From assembly GCA_030248295.1 (NCBI GenBank), contig JASANH010001061.1, positions 496,001 through 560,000 on the forward strand: 64,000 nt of DNA, written 5' to 3'. Origin of the DNA: Mesodorylaimus sp. YZB2_4 (taxonomy: Eukaryota > Nematoda > Enoplea > Dorylaimida > Dorylaimidae). Shown here in pieces: positions 45,884 to 57,698 of the stretch. Made by a program: the position numbers and the translations under genes. The notes below the pieces were generated by a model. That model saw nothing but the letters and a program-made list of their open reading frames with translations. It searched no databases and had not been told where the DNA came from. The stretch's first letter is position 1; every line of letters starts with the position of its first letter.

Positions 45884-48314
45884 TCATCCCCAGTTGTTTC
45901 CCCCGAATCCCTGCTGACATCCACCACCGCACCCACCACCTTGCTGGAGGGGAAGAGTGGGTCTTTGAGGGATTATGCCACCGCCTTGGTTTCGTCCTCG
46001 TTGCTGATTTCTCCCTGAAACAAGGACGGTGGGCCTGTGGAACGAAGAAAGTTTAGGATGTTTGGTGGAAGGACACGTACCTCGATGAGAATTCTTCTTG
46101 CTGGTCTTTTTGTTCTGATGTGGTCGACGTTTCTGCTGTGTCTGCTTCCGTTGTTGGTTGGAACCACCTTGGCAAGTGCCACAGCATATGCCCTTCATGT
46201 ACAGGGGATTTTTGGTGCATTCGCCTTCGCTGCCCCACTTCGCGCATCCGCTGTACAAGTCAGTGCAACCGGCTGAAAAGTTCTCACTGTAACGTTTCAG
46301 CTGGCGGACTTGCGGACATATTGTACATACCTTGGGTTGGAGGTAGACTTGCGGGTGGCGTTTGCACCACTACAGGTTGCGGTGGAGGAGCTGGCGCTTG
46401 TGGGGTTGCAGAGGGTGCTTGACCAGGCGGTGGTGATGCCTCAGGAGGCGGAGGTTGAGGTGCTGGGGGAGCAGGCTCGGGGGGCGGTGGTTGAGTTTCT
46501 GGAGGTGGCGGTGCCGGAGGCGCTGATGCTGGTTCTGGAGCAGGTGGCGGAGCTTGAGTAGCTTCTGGTGGTGGGGCCACAGCTGGAGCAGCTGATGCTG
46601 CTGGTGGAGGTGGAGGCGGCGGTGACGCCTGGGGTTGCACAGGCGCTTGTGTTTCGGGCTGCGGCACTGGCGGTGGTGGAGGGTATGTGACGGCTGGCTG
46701 TGGGGCTGCAGAAGCTGCTGCTGGGGCTGTTGAGGCTGGTGCTGGAGCTGGGACTGGTGGCGGCGGTGATGGCCCACCAGGATATGATTGAGGCGGTGCT
46801 GCACTTGAAGCTGCTGGTGGCGCTGGGGTCGGTGCTGGAGCTGGCGCCGGTGCTGCTGGGGCTGGATGTGGGGCCGGGGCAGGAGAAGCTGGCGCTGGCG
46901 CTGGGGTTGGGGCTGGAGCTGGTGCTGGAGTTGGGGCTGGAGCTGGCGCTGGTGATGCTGGGGGTGGATATGGGGCCGGTGCAGGAGAGGCTGGAGCTGG
47001 CGCTGGGGTTGGGGCTGGAGCTGGTGCTGGAGTTGGGGCTGGAGCTGGCGCCGGTGATGCTGGGGCTGGATATGGGGCCGGGGCAGGAGAAGCTGGAGCT
47101 GGCGCTGGGGTTGGGGCTGGAACTGGTGCTGGAGTTGGGGCTGGAGCTGGCGCCGGTGATGCTGGGGCTGGATGTGGGGCCGGGGCAGGAGAAGCTGGCG
47201 CTGGCGCTGGGGTTGGGGCTGGAGCTGGTGCTGGAGTTGGGGCTGGAGCTGGCGCTGGTGATGCTGGGGGTGGATATGGGGCCGGTGCAGGAGAGGCTGG
47301 AGCTGGCGCTGGGGTTGGGGCTGGTGCTGGTGCTGGAGTTGATGCTGGAGCTGGCGCCGGTGATGCTGGGGCTGGATATGGGGCCGGGGCAGGAGAAGCT
47401 GGAGCTGGCGCTGGGGTTGGGGCTGGAACTGGTGCTGGAGTTGGGGCTGGAGCTGGCGCTGGTGATGCTGGGGCTGGATATGGGGCCGGTGCAGGAGAGG
47501 CTGGAGCTGGCGCTGGGGTTGGGGCTGGAGCTGGGGTTGTTGCTGGAGCTGGCGCCGGTGATGCTGGGGCTGGATATGGGGCCGGGGCAGGAGAAGCTGG
47601 AGCTGGTGCTGGGGTTGGGGCTGGAGCTGGTGCTGGAGCTGGCGCCGGTGATGCTGGGGCTGGATATGGGGCCGGTGCAGGAGAAGAGGAAGAAAAAAAG
47701 TGGCGCTGGAGCTGGCGCTGGGGTTGGGGCTGGAGCTGGGGCTGGAGTGGGGCTGGAGCTGGCGCTGGTGATGCTGGGGCTGGATATGGGGCCGGTGCAG
47801 GAGAAGCTGGAGCTGGCGCTGGGGTTGGGGCTGGAGCTGGTGCTGGAGCTGGCGCCGGTGATGCCGGGGCTGGATATGGGGCCGGGGCAGGAGAGGCTGG
47901 AGGTGGCGCTGGGGTTGGGGCTGGAGCTGGTGGGGTTGATGCTGGAGCTGGCGCCGGTGATGCTGGGGCTGGATATGGGGCCGGGGTAGGAGAGGCTGGA
48001 GCTGGCGCTGGGCTTGGGGCCGGTTGAGGCGGCGCAGCACTTGCAGGCGCGGGGGCAGGTGACGATGGCAGAGCGTGTGCCGCGGACGTCTGCGGTTGGG
48101 TGGGGGCCTGAGTAATGGGCGGTGGTGGCGGATAAGTACCTGCGTATGCAATGGCGCCAGCAGTGGTTCCTTCGGGGACCGCAGATGCAGGCTTAGGGGG
48201 TGCAGCACTGGTACTTGCGCCAGCTTCATATGGACTTCCTCCATGAGCGTGACTGAAAACGGACCCTAGGATCCATAAAATTCCATATAGAAACTGATTC
48301 ATTTTTTTGGCCAT
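45884..48314 (-). CDS. Secreted Pro-Ala repeat protein with a ShKT domain
   Basis: This is a secreted protein of unknown role. Exon 1 (46331-48314; an upstream in-frame Met lies at 48353) encodes a signal peptide (MNQFLYGILWILGSVFSHAHG). About 600 Pro/Ala-rich residues follow. Their centre is a tandem array of blocks such as PAPAPTPAPAPASPAPAPYP. Exon 2 (46081-46272) encodes a ShKT domain with six Cys (CTDLYSGC, WGSEGEC, NPLYMKGICCGTC) and a Lys/Gln-rich tail. Exon 3 (45884-46014) is Gly/Gln-rich and ends in GGNNWG. Junctions are both phase 1 and agree, giving about 768 aa. ShKT domains occur in nematode secreted and surface proteins, often with proteases or oxidases, and some block potassium channels; no activity can be claimed here. 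Large open frames on other strands and frames over the array are shadows. Confidence 0.85.
46800..48010 (-). repeat. Coding minisatellite (Pro-Ala array)
   Basis: There are about a dozen blocks of roughly 90-100 bp, each encoding a PASPAPAPYPAPASP-like core plus a variable PAPT spacer. A higher-order unit of three blocks (YPAPASP, YPPPASP, HPAPASP) occurs twice in a row. One block reads out of frame (about 47677-47745). Confidence 0.8.
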
Positions 48315-48353
48315 TAATAGAATCCGCCACTTGGGAACGACAGTTAGTGACAA

Positions 48354-50788
48354 CAGTCGAATAGCAACTGTTTGACCGACCTTCTTTCATTCGCCAATTC
48401 AGCCTATAAAGCTATCCAGGGTATTCACAGACGCCCTCCCGTCGTTCATCATTTTCCGTGTGCGATTCATTGGAATGAAGTCTGAACAAAATCACAAGCC
48501 CCGCCGCTCATTTCTGCCACCTCCTATCGCCTTATCGTTTGAAAGTATACCAAATGAGACGTTTCACACTTCGCTTTCGGGTTTTTGACCATACTTACTG
48601 CGACAAACAGACGCATTTACGAGTTGCCAACACACACATATCCGATGCCGCCACATCGGCCGAGATGGTCTCCCAGTGAAACGTGTCACGTTTCCAGTCG
48701 GAGGACATTTCAGACGCTTGTCACCAACAAGGAATTTGATACGTTAGTACATCTTGTTTTTGCGCAGTGACCAGGCGCGAATGATCGTTGGTCGAGTCGT
48801 TGGGGGTGGGGACTACTTTTATTCTAAATCGAGCATCCGAAGGCGAGAACAAAAATTTAGCGTCGAAATGAGATGAATTGCGTTTCTTTCCAAGACGACA
48901 AGAAGATTTTCTCCGTACACACTTTAAATGGAGCGTGAATGGAATTTTATGCACGCGCTCATGGACGTGTAAAACAAAAAAATTTGGAATATATGAATGG
49001 GCAGTACCAGTCGAGGTAACACGATTCTGTGTTAATGCCGAAGTGATATGCAGGATTGATAGTGCTATTAGAAAATGCGAAAAAAGGTCGCAGAAAAGAA
49101 GGCGAAAGTGGGGCATCAAAAAACCTGTAACATGATTCCAACTAAACGAAACTCGTTAATCTTGTGATCTTGTAAATTATAATGCAATTGTATAAATTTA
49201 TTGCCCTATTACTAAGTCTGTTTAGTTAAAAATATTATTAGCACAATTTTCAGCATCGTACTATTCGCATGAGTAGAGTACAGCAGAATAGTTCCCGTTA
49301 TTCTGTTAGCATTACCTGATCATATGGCCATATCGGGATTGAGTTACTCAAAACAGGGCAATAATCTATGGCATAGGACACAACCCGGCATTCTTCAGCA
49401 AAAGACTGATCAGATACTTTTCCATTTTTCTGCTGCCGTGCATATTTAGTGTACTAATTGTATATATCCAATAGCGGCTGTGAATATATCACTTTCTGCA
49501 CCCTACTTCTCAGCGATCACAGTAGGTATCGTGCAGCAAAGATATGGGTTACAGGTCAAGCGCGGCATGGATGACTGAAATCACAAGCTACGGATAAGTT
49601 GAAAATCGGTTGTGACGCGGCTCAACAAATCTCTTTCGCTACGTTATCTAACCGAAAACTGGCGCCATAGCAAGAAATAATGAATGAACTTTTCGAATAG
49701 TTTACACATTTCGCACTTCAGCAGCGTCAACCCTTTTTCTTGGACCCACACAGCTTGCACATCATGATTATGGCAGACTCCTGATGGTGAGGCACATGCC
49801 ATTGTGAGGCTTGAGTGGCTGTGGTACAAGCGGTGGTGTAGGATCTATGGCGTCCAGTGGGGGAACAGGGGCGGGTTGGGAGACATAGTATACACTATGC
49901 AGCAGGCCAATGTTTGAGGCTTATGCCAGTGCAGGTACGACTTTGCTGATCTGCTTAGCCGGCTGAGTGCCCTCACGGGGCAAAGTGAGGCTCGACCTGT
50001 CGAGATGATGTTTCACCAGCCTCTAACTTCTAGCAGCAAGACTGCTGATCTGACATAACTTTTTGAAATGTGCTGACTCCCAATGCGTCTCCTATCGTCC
50101 TTTAGGTCGCACCCCTTCTTGGGATTTGGCACATATGTCAAGTGCCGACTCAGGGGCTCTTACACAGCGAACTGGAGATAATGGGGAGAGTGTTACTCAA
50201 AACGCCGTCTGCGCAGAGTGGTTTTTTGGACACCGCCCCCCATCTTGCCAGCCAGCGATTCAAATTTGTGCCATTGCAGCAGCTTCCCTCCCTGGGTCTC
50301 ATCGTCAGTTTGGAACCTCCATACAGAAGCATCTGTACCTTCGGACAAGCTGAATGGGGTCTGAACTTCTTGACAACACCAAATGAGTGCATGGTGCCAA
50401 GTTTAACATCCCCAAACCCATCAGGCTGACCTCTTCCCCCTCCCCACGCCCAGTTGACCAAGGAGAGTCTCGGCTGACCTTGACAGTAGTGCTTGATCAA
50501 ACCATTTTATGGAACATTTCTGCGATTTTCTGTGACACCATGCAAAAATGTCTGGTATTTGGCATATGTTCTAAACCGCAATGATCACAGCCTCTTTTCC
50601 AGATGGACCAAAGCCAAGTCTACTGAAGAAAACAAGAGAAAACAGAACCTGTGAAAAAAGAAACTGAAAGAGCGCTTATCGCAAAATCGGCAGTGCATGT
50701 CACTCCCCAGGGGCGAAAGACAGTGGCAGCAAACATGCCTCGTCCGTGGGCGCTTTTCGAGCGAGCGATGAGAAAAAGGTGGCCTTGA
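48354..50788. other. Intergenic, no gene recognised
   Basis: This is the spacer between the ShKT gene start and the cathepsin gene end. Short open frames occur on both strands but lack domains, splice support or signal peptides that I can defend. A TGATGTTTCA repeat copy lies near 50005. Confidence 0.3.
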
Positions 50789-53700
50789 CTATTCCGGGAA
50801 TGCTTCCCTGGGCAGCACAGCAGATATTCTAGTTTCGATACCGACTGTATTATTGCCGCGTCGAATTTTAAACAGTCCGTTTTCACCCCATTCCGTTCCC
50901 CACGTGTTCACGGCTTGCCAATAATCCACTCCATTTTCGGTACCCCAGCCAATCAGTTTTGTCAAGTGGTATCCGACATGATCCCCGTACGCGTGGTCGT
51001 ATATGCCTAGAAAAGGATCCGTTGACTGACAATACTGCTTTGATCAAACAATACCAACGACATGGTGATCAGTGATCGATCAGATCACGATTAGTATCGA
51101 TTAATCTTTCTACCAATGAGAGATACGGTTGCTATTATCAGAGATCGACTTTCAAATCACCGGAAAACAAAGTGCTAGATCGATATAAAATGACTCTAAG
51201 TCAATAGCTCAAGTCGATCAATGATCAAATCGACTTCACGATATCGATTTTTTTACTATTTAAAATCAACATAGCGCTTTATCAAATACTTTACACTTAC
51301 CGCCCTTGTAATAGAAAAAGTCTTCGTAGACAGAAAAGAATGCTGCCACAGGACCAAAAGTGTAGATCTCACTCTGGATCACCTCAATACTAGGACTCCA
51401 CCAGTTGTACCATTGGCCGCCTGAAACAGATTCCCGATCAGCTGTGAAATTTCAAAGGCTTACCATTTCCTACAGATAGTACCATGGGGTCTTGTTCTTT
51501 AGTGATTTTTGCTGATAAAAAACCAGGGTGATGAAGTTTTGTATCTCTCAATCGGGTTCCAAAAACATGCCTGTATGTTCCTAAAGTATGTACAGTGCTT
51601 ACTATTCGCATTAAAACCTGTTTGTCGCTTCCCAAGCAGGTAGCTGCAAACAAAATTTCAAACCTCATTTGAATTTCCCGCCAACGAAAGCTCAACTAGG
51701 ACGGCTTATAACTTTTTTATCACATTTTCGAGCACCGGATCCGATTTCACATGGGAACTTTGACTTGACACGTGGGTAACTGCAGTCATCTAAGAGTTGT
51801 CCTGGATAGGATCTAGCCATTGAGTATAGTACATGGCCATCTGGTCATGATTTCAGCTGCTTTGAACCTGCTTGCTGCTGCAGCGAGGTGTGTTCAAGCA
51901 GTTCGTTGCCTGACCGCATTTTAATTAAGACTGACCAAGGTTAGTAACTGGTGGGCGGGCCATGTGAGCTCAGGCTACGAACTTCTTAAAAACGTCAGTA
52001 GATCCTAGCACGGAGCAGGATACCCCTCACGCTTACCGTACACCTTGTCATCTTTATACTTTTTCGTGTAAACTCCGATACAATCTTTCGGACACGAGGC
52101 TGGCGTTTCACCGAGCTCGTATGGATAAGGTAAACAGCCGTTTGGTTGGGCGGCTGGTGAGTAGGCTGTGCCACCGGTTACTAACCCACGACGAATCCAG
52201 TAATCGTACGCGTCCCATTCCTTCCCTCCATTACACCTTGGCAAACAGAGCAGTGAACTTACAGGGACACAGGGAGAGAAAAAGGGTGCTCACCCATCCG
52301 GTAGACACGCAATCAGTTCCAGATGGGACAGGTACACTTGATCAACTTTGTTGAAATTGTACAAGCAGTGTCGATCGGACATGAGGGATGCAGAAGTGAT
52401 TGCCTAAATGGTACCTGCTGAGTACTTACAGGCGACACAATCATCTACTCACCCAGCAAGAACTGCATTTGTATTGATTCCGAATAGAGTCCAGGCTTTT
52501 GCACATGGGATACCAAGTGCGTACGTCGTACGAAGCGGGCAGTGCGTCACGCTTTTCTCTCGCCATTCCCTGGGGAAGCTGCATTCCAGCAGCGGGAGCT
52601 GAATCTTGTCCACGACTTTGACTGTGTCCTCCCTGAGTCCGACCTTGGCCATCTAAGTTCATGCCAGCGGAAGGCTCTGATTCTGGGCTGATTACAGTAC
52701 CCTGGCCCCCGGACGGCTGCTGTGTCCTGGGTGTGACTTGCTGGCCTGGGGTCGGGGTCCTGGGTGCCGGATTCCGTTCACATGGTGGATATAAATGGAG
52801 TCTGGAGCATTTATTCTTGGGATCGACATAAACTCCGCCACATAATGTTCGAAAAGTAGTTAAATTCATCCGCTCAAATTCTGGAATCACTCTGGCCTAA
52901 AAGAAAATTAGTCTTAAAGAGGCACTTTGATGAAAATTTGGTTTGGAATTCCTGATCTGCGGCTTCTTTGAGTAGCGCTGGGGCACTGCTCCGCATGAGG
53001 GGCCAAGGAATACTGGAAACTCATGTACAGCTTGCGTGCAAGGCAGATTCAGTCTATGGTACTACGTGGTGTTAGCTTGGGGGGTGGATCATCTCTGCTG
53101 AGGCTAAGGTGCTTTCTGCACTCTGGCCATCGTCCATTGAGGTGGCCAAGCGCCATATAGCGCTCTTGAGGGCTGGGAACATAAATGAATATTTGGCATA
53201 ATCATTTCCACCCGAGCGGGAGTCGAACTCTCCCCTCTAAGTGCGCACACAGCGTGAGAGGCAGCGCCTTAGCCGCTACAGGCGCGTACGCAGGGGGGGG
53301 GGGGGGGGGGGAATACAAGGATTCGAATGACCCCCCCCCCCCCAGAAAAAGTTTCAGGTACCTGTACACATTTTTCCCCATACCCGGTGTCGGGTCAAAA
53401 AGTGTCCGGATCGTAATGTGTCCGGGCGGACGATTTTAGACATCGGACTTATTACGGCGGGTTCAGTCCCTGTCGTAATAAGTCCGGGGTCATCGAAATG
53501 TGTCCGCTTGCTAAGTTAGGGAAGACAAACCAAGGACACGCCAAAAGCCTCACAGAAAAGGTCGCATTATAGAAGAACACAAGCATAGCCAAAGGGCACT
53601 GAGTCTGGAATGAGTACTGATTAGTGACTTTATTTAATAATGGAATATGTATACTGATAAGTTGTGACATTACGGACATATTACGTCATGACACCGGCAC

Positions 53701-55705
53701 TCTGCACAAAAGTTAAAGTGGTGGGAATTATTTATGCTTGACCGGTGGTTTATAGAGAAAAAATAAATTTCTGGGAGCCTGAAAACCCGAACTGTGCGCC
53801 TCCGGCGGGGACCGCCGCCCTGCACCTCACCCCCATCTCAAATCCTGGATTGATTCACGCGTATTCCGACAAGCGATGCAAATGCCCATATGAGTCCCTA
53901 CGGGAGAAAGATACGAAATCAGCGGCGCGCTAGTTACAGAATGTGACACATGTGCCAATGAGACCCAGGTATGGTTCGAAGGGCGAGAGTGCGGGACTGA
54001 TGCGACAGAGCAGCATCTTCACCCTCAAAGAAGTATGAAATCTGGCGTGTTACCATCAGATTTCTCCAAAAAGTTACAGCAATTATAATTACAATTGGTC
54101 TGACTGTAAGGCCTGCAATGCATGTAAGTTTGAATTTTCGACTTTACTGCAACGCAATGCCCCTTCCAACTACTAGTGAGCTCTGCCTCATTCTTTTTCC
54201 CCTCGAAATATTATGATTCCATCGGTTCATCCATGACAGCCACTTACCACCCAGTGCTTCGACTGCAGCAGGAGACTAGCGATGACATCACTTAGTTTTT
54301 TCCCATAATTGGCGCTATTTAAATCGGCTGGTGGCCCAAGATCTTCAGGGCATGACGTCGCACTGGCGGGCTCAGAACCTTGTTGCGGTGCTGGGACAGG
54401 GATAGGTTGCGGAGTTGGGACGGTTCCAGGTAGTGGTCCCGGCTGTTGTGTTGGTACAGGTCCTGGCTGAGAAGCTGGGAGAGGTGCTGGCTGTTGTGTT
54501 GGTACAGGTCCTGGCTGAGGAGCTGGGACAGGTCCTGGTTGAGGAGCTGGGACAGGTCCTGGCTGAGGAGCTGGGACAGGTCCTGGTTGAGGAGCTGGGA
54601 CAGGTCCTGGCTGAGGAGCTGGGACAGGTCCTGGTTGAGGAGCTGGGACAGGTCCTGGCTGAGGAGCTGGGACAGGTCCTGGCTGAGGAGCTGGGACAGG
54701 TCCTGGCTGAGAAGCTGGGACAGCTCCTGGCTGTTGTGTTGGTACAGGTCCTGGCTGAGGAGCTGGGACAGGTCCTGGCTGAGAAGCTGGGACAGCTCCT
54801 GGCTGTTGTGTTGGTACAGGTCCTGGCTGAGGAGCTGGGACAGGTCCCGGCTGTGGTGTTGGTACAGGTCCTGGCTGAGGAGCTGGGACAGGTCCTGGCT
54901 GAGAAGCTGGGACAGCTCCTGGCTGAGAAGCTGGGACAGCTCCTGGCTGTTGTGTTGGTACAGGTCCTGGCTGAGGAGCTGGGACAGGTCCCGGCTGTTG
55001 TGTTGGTACAGGTCCTGGCTGAGGAGCTGGGACAGGTCCTGGCTGAGAAGCTGGGACAGCTCCTGGCTGTTGTGTTGGTACAGGTCCTGGCTGAGGAGCT
55101 GGGACAGGTCCTGGCTGAGAAGCTGGGACAGGTCCTGGCTGAGAAGCTGGGACAGCTCCTGGCTGTTGTGTTGGTACAGGTCCCGTCTGAGTAGCTGGGA
55201 CAGGTCCCGGCTGAGGAGCTGGGACAGGTCCTGGCTGAGAAGCTGGGACAGCTCCTGGCTGTTGTGTTGGTACAGGTCCCGTCTGAGTAGCTGGGACAGG
55301 TCCCGGCTGAGGAGCTGGGACAGGTCCTGGCTGAGAAGCTGGGACAGGTCCTGGCTGTTGTGTTGGTACAGGTCCTGGCTGAGGAGCTGGGACAGGTCCT
55401 GGCTGTGGTGTTGGTGTAGCTGGAGTGGGACCTGGTTGTGGTACCGTGATGGCTCCTGGCTGAAGAGCCGAAGTGGAGCCTGGTTGCGGGGCTGGGATGG
55501 GTTCTGGCTGTGGTGCTATTGGTTGAGCTGTTGTAGGTTGCGGTGTGGTTGGTATCTGTGTGGGTGGAGTTGCCGGGGTAGGAGGTACATTCGGTGTCTT
55601 TGCTGGGCCATCGCCTGGAAAGGGCATCTGAGCGAATAAACCACCTTTGAAAAGCAGGGAAGCTGTAGCAATAAATAAAAATGATTTGAATCCTGTGATA
55701 TGCAT
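50789..55705 (-). CDS. Cathepsin B-like cysteine protease with a giant Pro-Gln-Gly repeat N-terminus
   Basis: This is a secreted or lysosomal C1A peptidase. Exons in gene order are 54248-55705, 52453-52896, 52294-52403, 52037-52257, 51301-51420 and 50789-51006; phases agree and give 856 aa, over twice the usual cathepsin B length. Exon 1 has a signal peptide ([18 protein letters not shown]), then eight-residue repeats of the [16 protein letters not shown] and PGAVPASQ types, and ends [16 protein letters not shown]. That joins [19 protein letters not shown] to make a cathepsin B propeptide. A second Pro/Gln/Gly linker precedes the mature start ([17 protein letters not shown]). The catalytic Cys lies in [10 protein letters not shown], with Gln kept and CGSCW changed to CSSCW. 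The His is in [15 protein letters not shown] and the Asn in VNTWGTEWG, so the triad is intact. CNGG and GLVTGG are typical. The usual HCGIE is TVGIE. Confidence 0.93.
53205..53345 (-). repeat. tRNA-like SINE head and G19/C13 homopolymer pair
   Basis: Read on the minus strand, about 53210-53290 has A-box-like TAGCGGCTAAGGCG and B-box-like AGTTCGACTCCCGC. Beside it lie G19 (53293-53311) and C13 (53331-53343), able to pair across a 19-nt spacer. Both lie in the first cathepsin intron. Confidence 0.55.
54410..55440 (-). repeat. Coding minisatellite, 24-bp unit (PGPVPAPQ array)
   Basis: Roughly forty 24-bp units encode PGPVPAPQ and its variants PTQQ, PASQ and PATQ. Variants occur in repeating orders, pointing to unequal exchange. 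The complementary strand is open over most of its length only because of the repeat. Confidence 0.85.
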
Positions 55706-57698
55706 CTTGCTGTCAATAAATTGGCCTGGATGCCAATTAGTGAGCCTTTTTAAAACAGCCTAAAAGGAGCAACCAGTTTCACCAAACACATCCCGGAAAA
55801 GCTGCAATCTATTATCAGTCCTTACTTATTCCTCAAAAAATTCTTCTGAAATCTCCAGGGTTCACCTCCCTGCTTGGCTGATTTTTCTCTTCGACCACAC
55901 CGGAACGGAAGTGGTCGTGGGCCACTCTACACAAAGATTCACCTGACAGCTAGTCACGCGAGACTTTTATGGCGAGGATGTTTAATCAAAAAAAAAATTT
56001 GCTGTCTAAATGATGACGCACCCAAAAGAACACTCTGTCAGCGACGTACACCCGCTTAAAATGCGAGAATGCGCGAAATTAGAGCAGAGGAATGAAAGAT
56101 TATCAGGCAATAAAACCAGTTTGATTCGCTTGACGACATTGAAACTTGTGTGCAAGCGCGGGCGGGATGCTTACTTTTTTAATTCCTCAAATTCAGGTCA
56201 GCATTGACATCAAATGGATGATTGCACACGGGATAGGCCTCCAGTTAGTTCGACTTGTTGTAGTGTTACTGCCTATTGTGTCTTGCAGTTTCGATTCAAG
56301 AGGCATTTTGTCTGAGCACCAGAGTGCAGACAATTTGGGAGCGGATGAGAATAGGTGAGACGGGGGATGGAGGATGAATAATGAAACAGGAGAAAGATGG
56401 TGATCACAAACAGATGCGTGCAAAATCATTTTAACATCATTTCTCTGAGATAACAACAATATATTACAGATTTAGGGACTGTTAGCCACAGCAATGTACT
56501 AGGCTCGCCTACAAGAATTTTTCAGCAATTTGCATTATTATTCTCCACCCTCTTTTTTTGTTAGAGCATGTCTGTTATCGCCCAACGTAGACGACATGCC
56601 ATCACTGATGCTCGCTGTATCGAACTCCAAAAGACGGGCTGTTTTGTTGTCAGCAATGCATTGTGCAGTGCTCGATACGCAAATGGGTACGTGGCAGAAT
56701 AAAGAGTATGGCCATGGAAATTTTCTCTCACTGCAGGAACTGTTCAGGGCCAGTCAAGTGGGTCAAGGTAAACTTTGGAAACGTGTTGGGCTGCTGTCAG
56801 ATTCTACGATCACATCTGGGCTTGAATGCAGTGTCCCCACTTCTTGACTATAAAGTGTGGCACGAAACACGGAACTGACATGACAGACACACATGTCCGT
56901 GATCCAACCACACGGCAGAGAAGGCAGAATCTGAACTCTCGGCTGGTCACCAGCAGCAGACACTTCATGCTTCGGATTATGGTTTCCGGATTTTCCTATG
57001 TTTTTCATACAAAGTTTGATTTTTCCAAGATTTTTTCACTGTCCCAGCACCACTAAACCAGCTTTCAGCTAATTACCAGCATGACCAGCGCGCACAAAAA
57101 AGGCGGGAGATTCAAAAACTGAAACCTTGGTATGCAATCTCAGTTTCCGCTGATTTTAGCTCCGAAATTCCCATTTCCCCCTGTTTGTCAGACTTTTTCC
57201 AGAATCCTTCATAAATTCAAGTGAGTCGCTTCTGTGCACTCTTTCAAACCGCACTGATGCATTTCTTGACGCCTCCATGCCCACTCCCCGCCCACCTGAA
57301 CTCTGGCGCCTTTCATCCACTGACCTCCTATAATTTTATTTTACACTCACAAAACCTCAATTATCAAATTGCACGCTTAAAATATTGGCAAAAATATATT
57401 AAAAAAGCTAAAAACCCACTAGAATTAAAAGAAAGCGACGGAAAAAATAAAGCTGTAATTAATTGAAAGAAATCACAAATTTTCCGTGTCAATAGAAAAA
57501 AGGATTTACAGTAGGTCAATCCGACAAATGCACTATTTTTCTTTCATGTACATCAAATACATTAGAAAAATATTTTTATGCATGTTGCATAAAACTATTT
57601 TCTATGTGCATAAAATACAAAACTCACAAAAAATCGTATTTCCAGTTCGCCATAGGCGATAAAATGTTTTGAAATTTCTCTTTTCGAAGGTCTTATTT
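55706..57698. other. Intergenic; contains one weak candidate peptide gene
   Basis: Apart from the possible secreted peptide at 56218-56825 I see no gene. GGCGGGAGATTCAAAA occurs near 57102. The last 200 bp before 57699 are A/T-rich and would be the 3' region of the WH2 gene. Confidence 0.35.
56218..56825 (+). CDS. Possible small secreted peptide precursor (weak)
   Basis: A candidate first exon (56218-56354) encodes a signal-peptide-like start (MIAHGIGLQLVRLVVVLLPI, then VSCS). A second exon (56565-56686) joins in phase and contains a KRR cleavage-like site. Two further pieces, 56737-56767 and 56801-56825, keep phase and end at a stop. The last intron would be only 33 bp, so the 3' end is doubtful. 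I recognise no peptide family. Consistent phase over the first junction is the main support. Confidence 0.25.

Noticed and set aside
46700..47989. 429-codon plus-strand open frame rich in Leu/Gly/Glu
   Set aside because: It is the complement of the Pro-Ala minisatellite; a repeat whose unit is a multiple of three lacks stops in several frames. No start context or domain.
46370..48244. 624-codon minus-strand frame rich in Gln/Leu/Pro/His
   Set aside because: Shifted-frame reading of the same array. The other frame has a signal peptide and splices in phase to the ShKT exon.
54415..55639. Two plus-strand open frames (259 and 397 codons)
   Set aside because: Complements of the 24-bp array in cathepsin exon 1.
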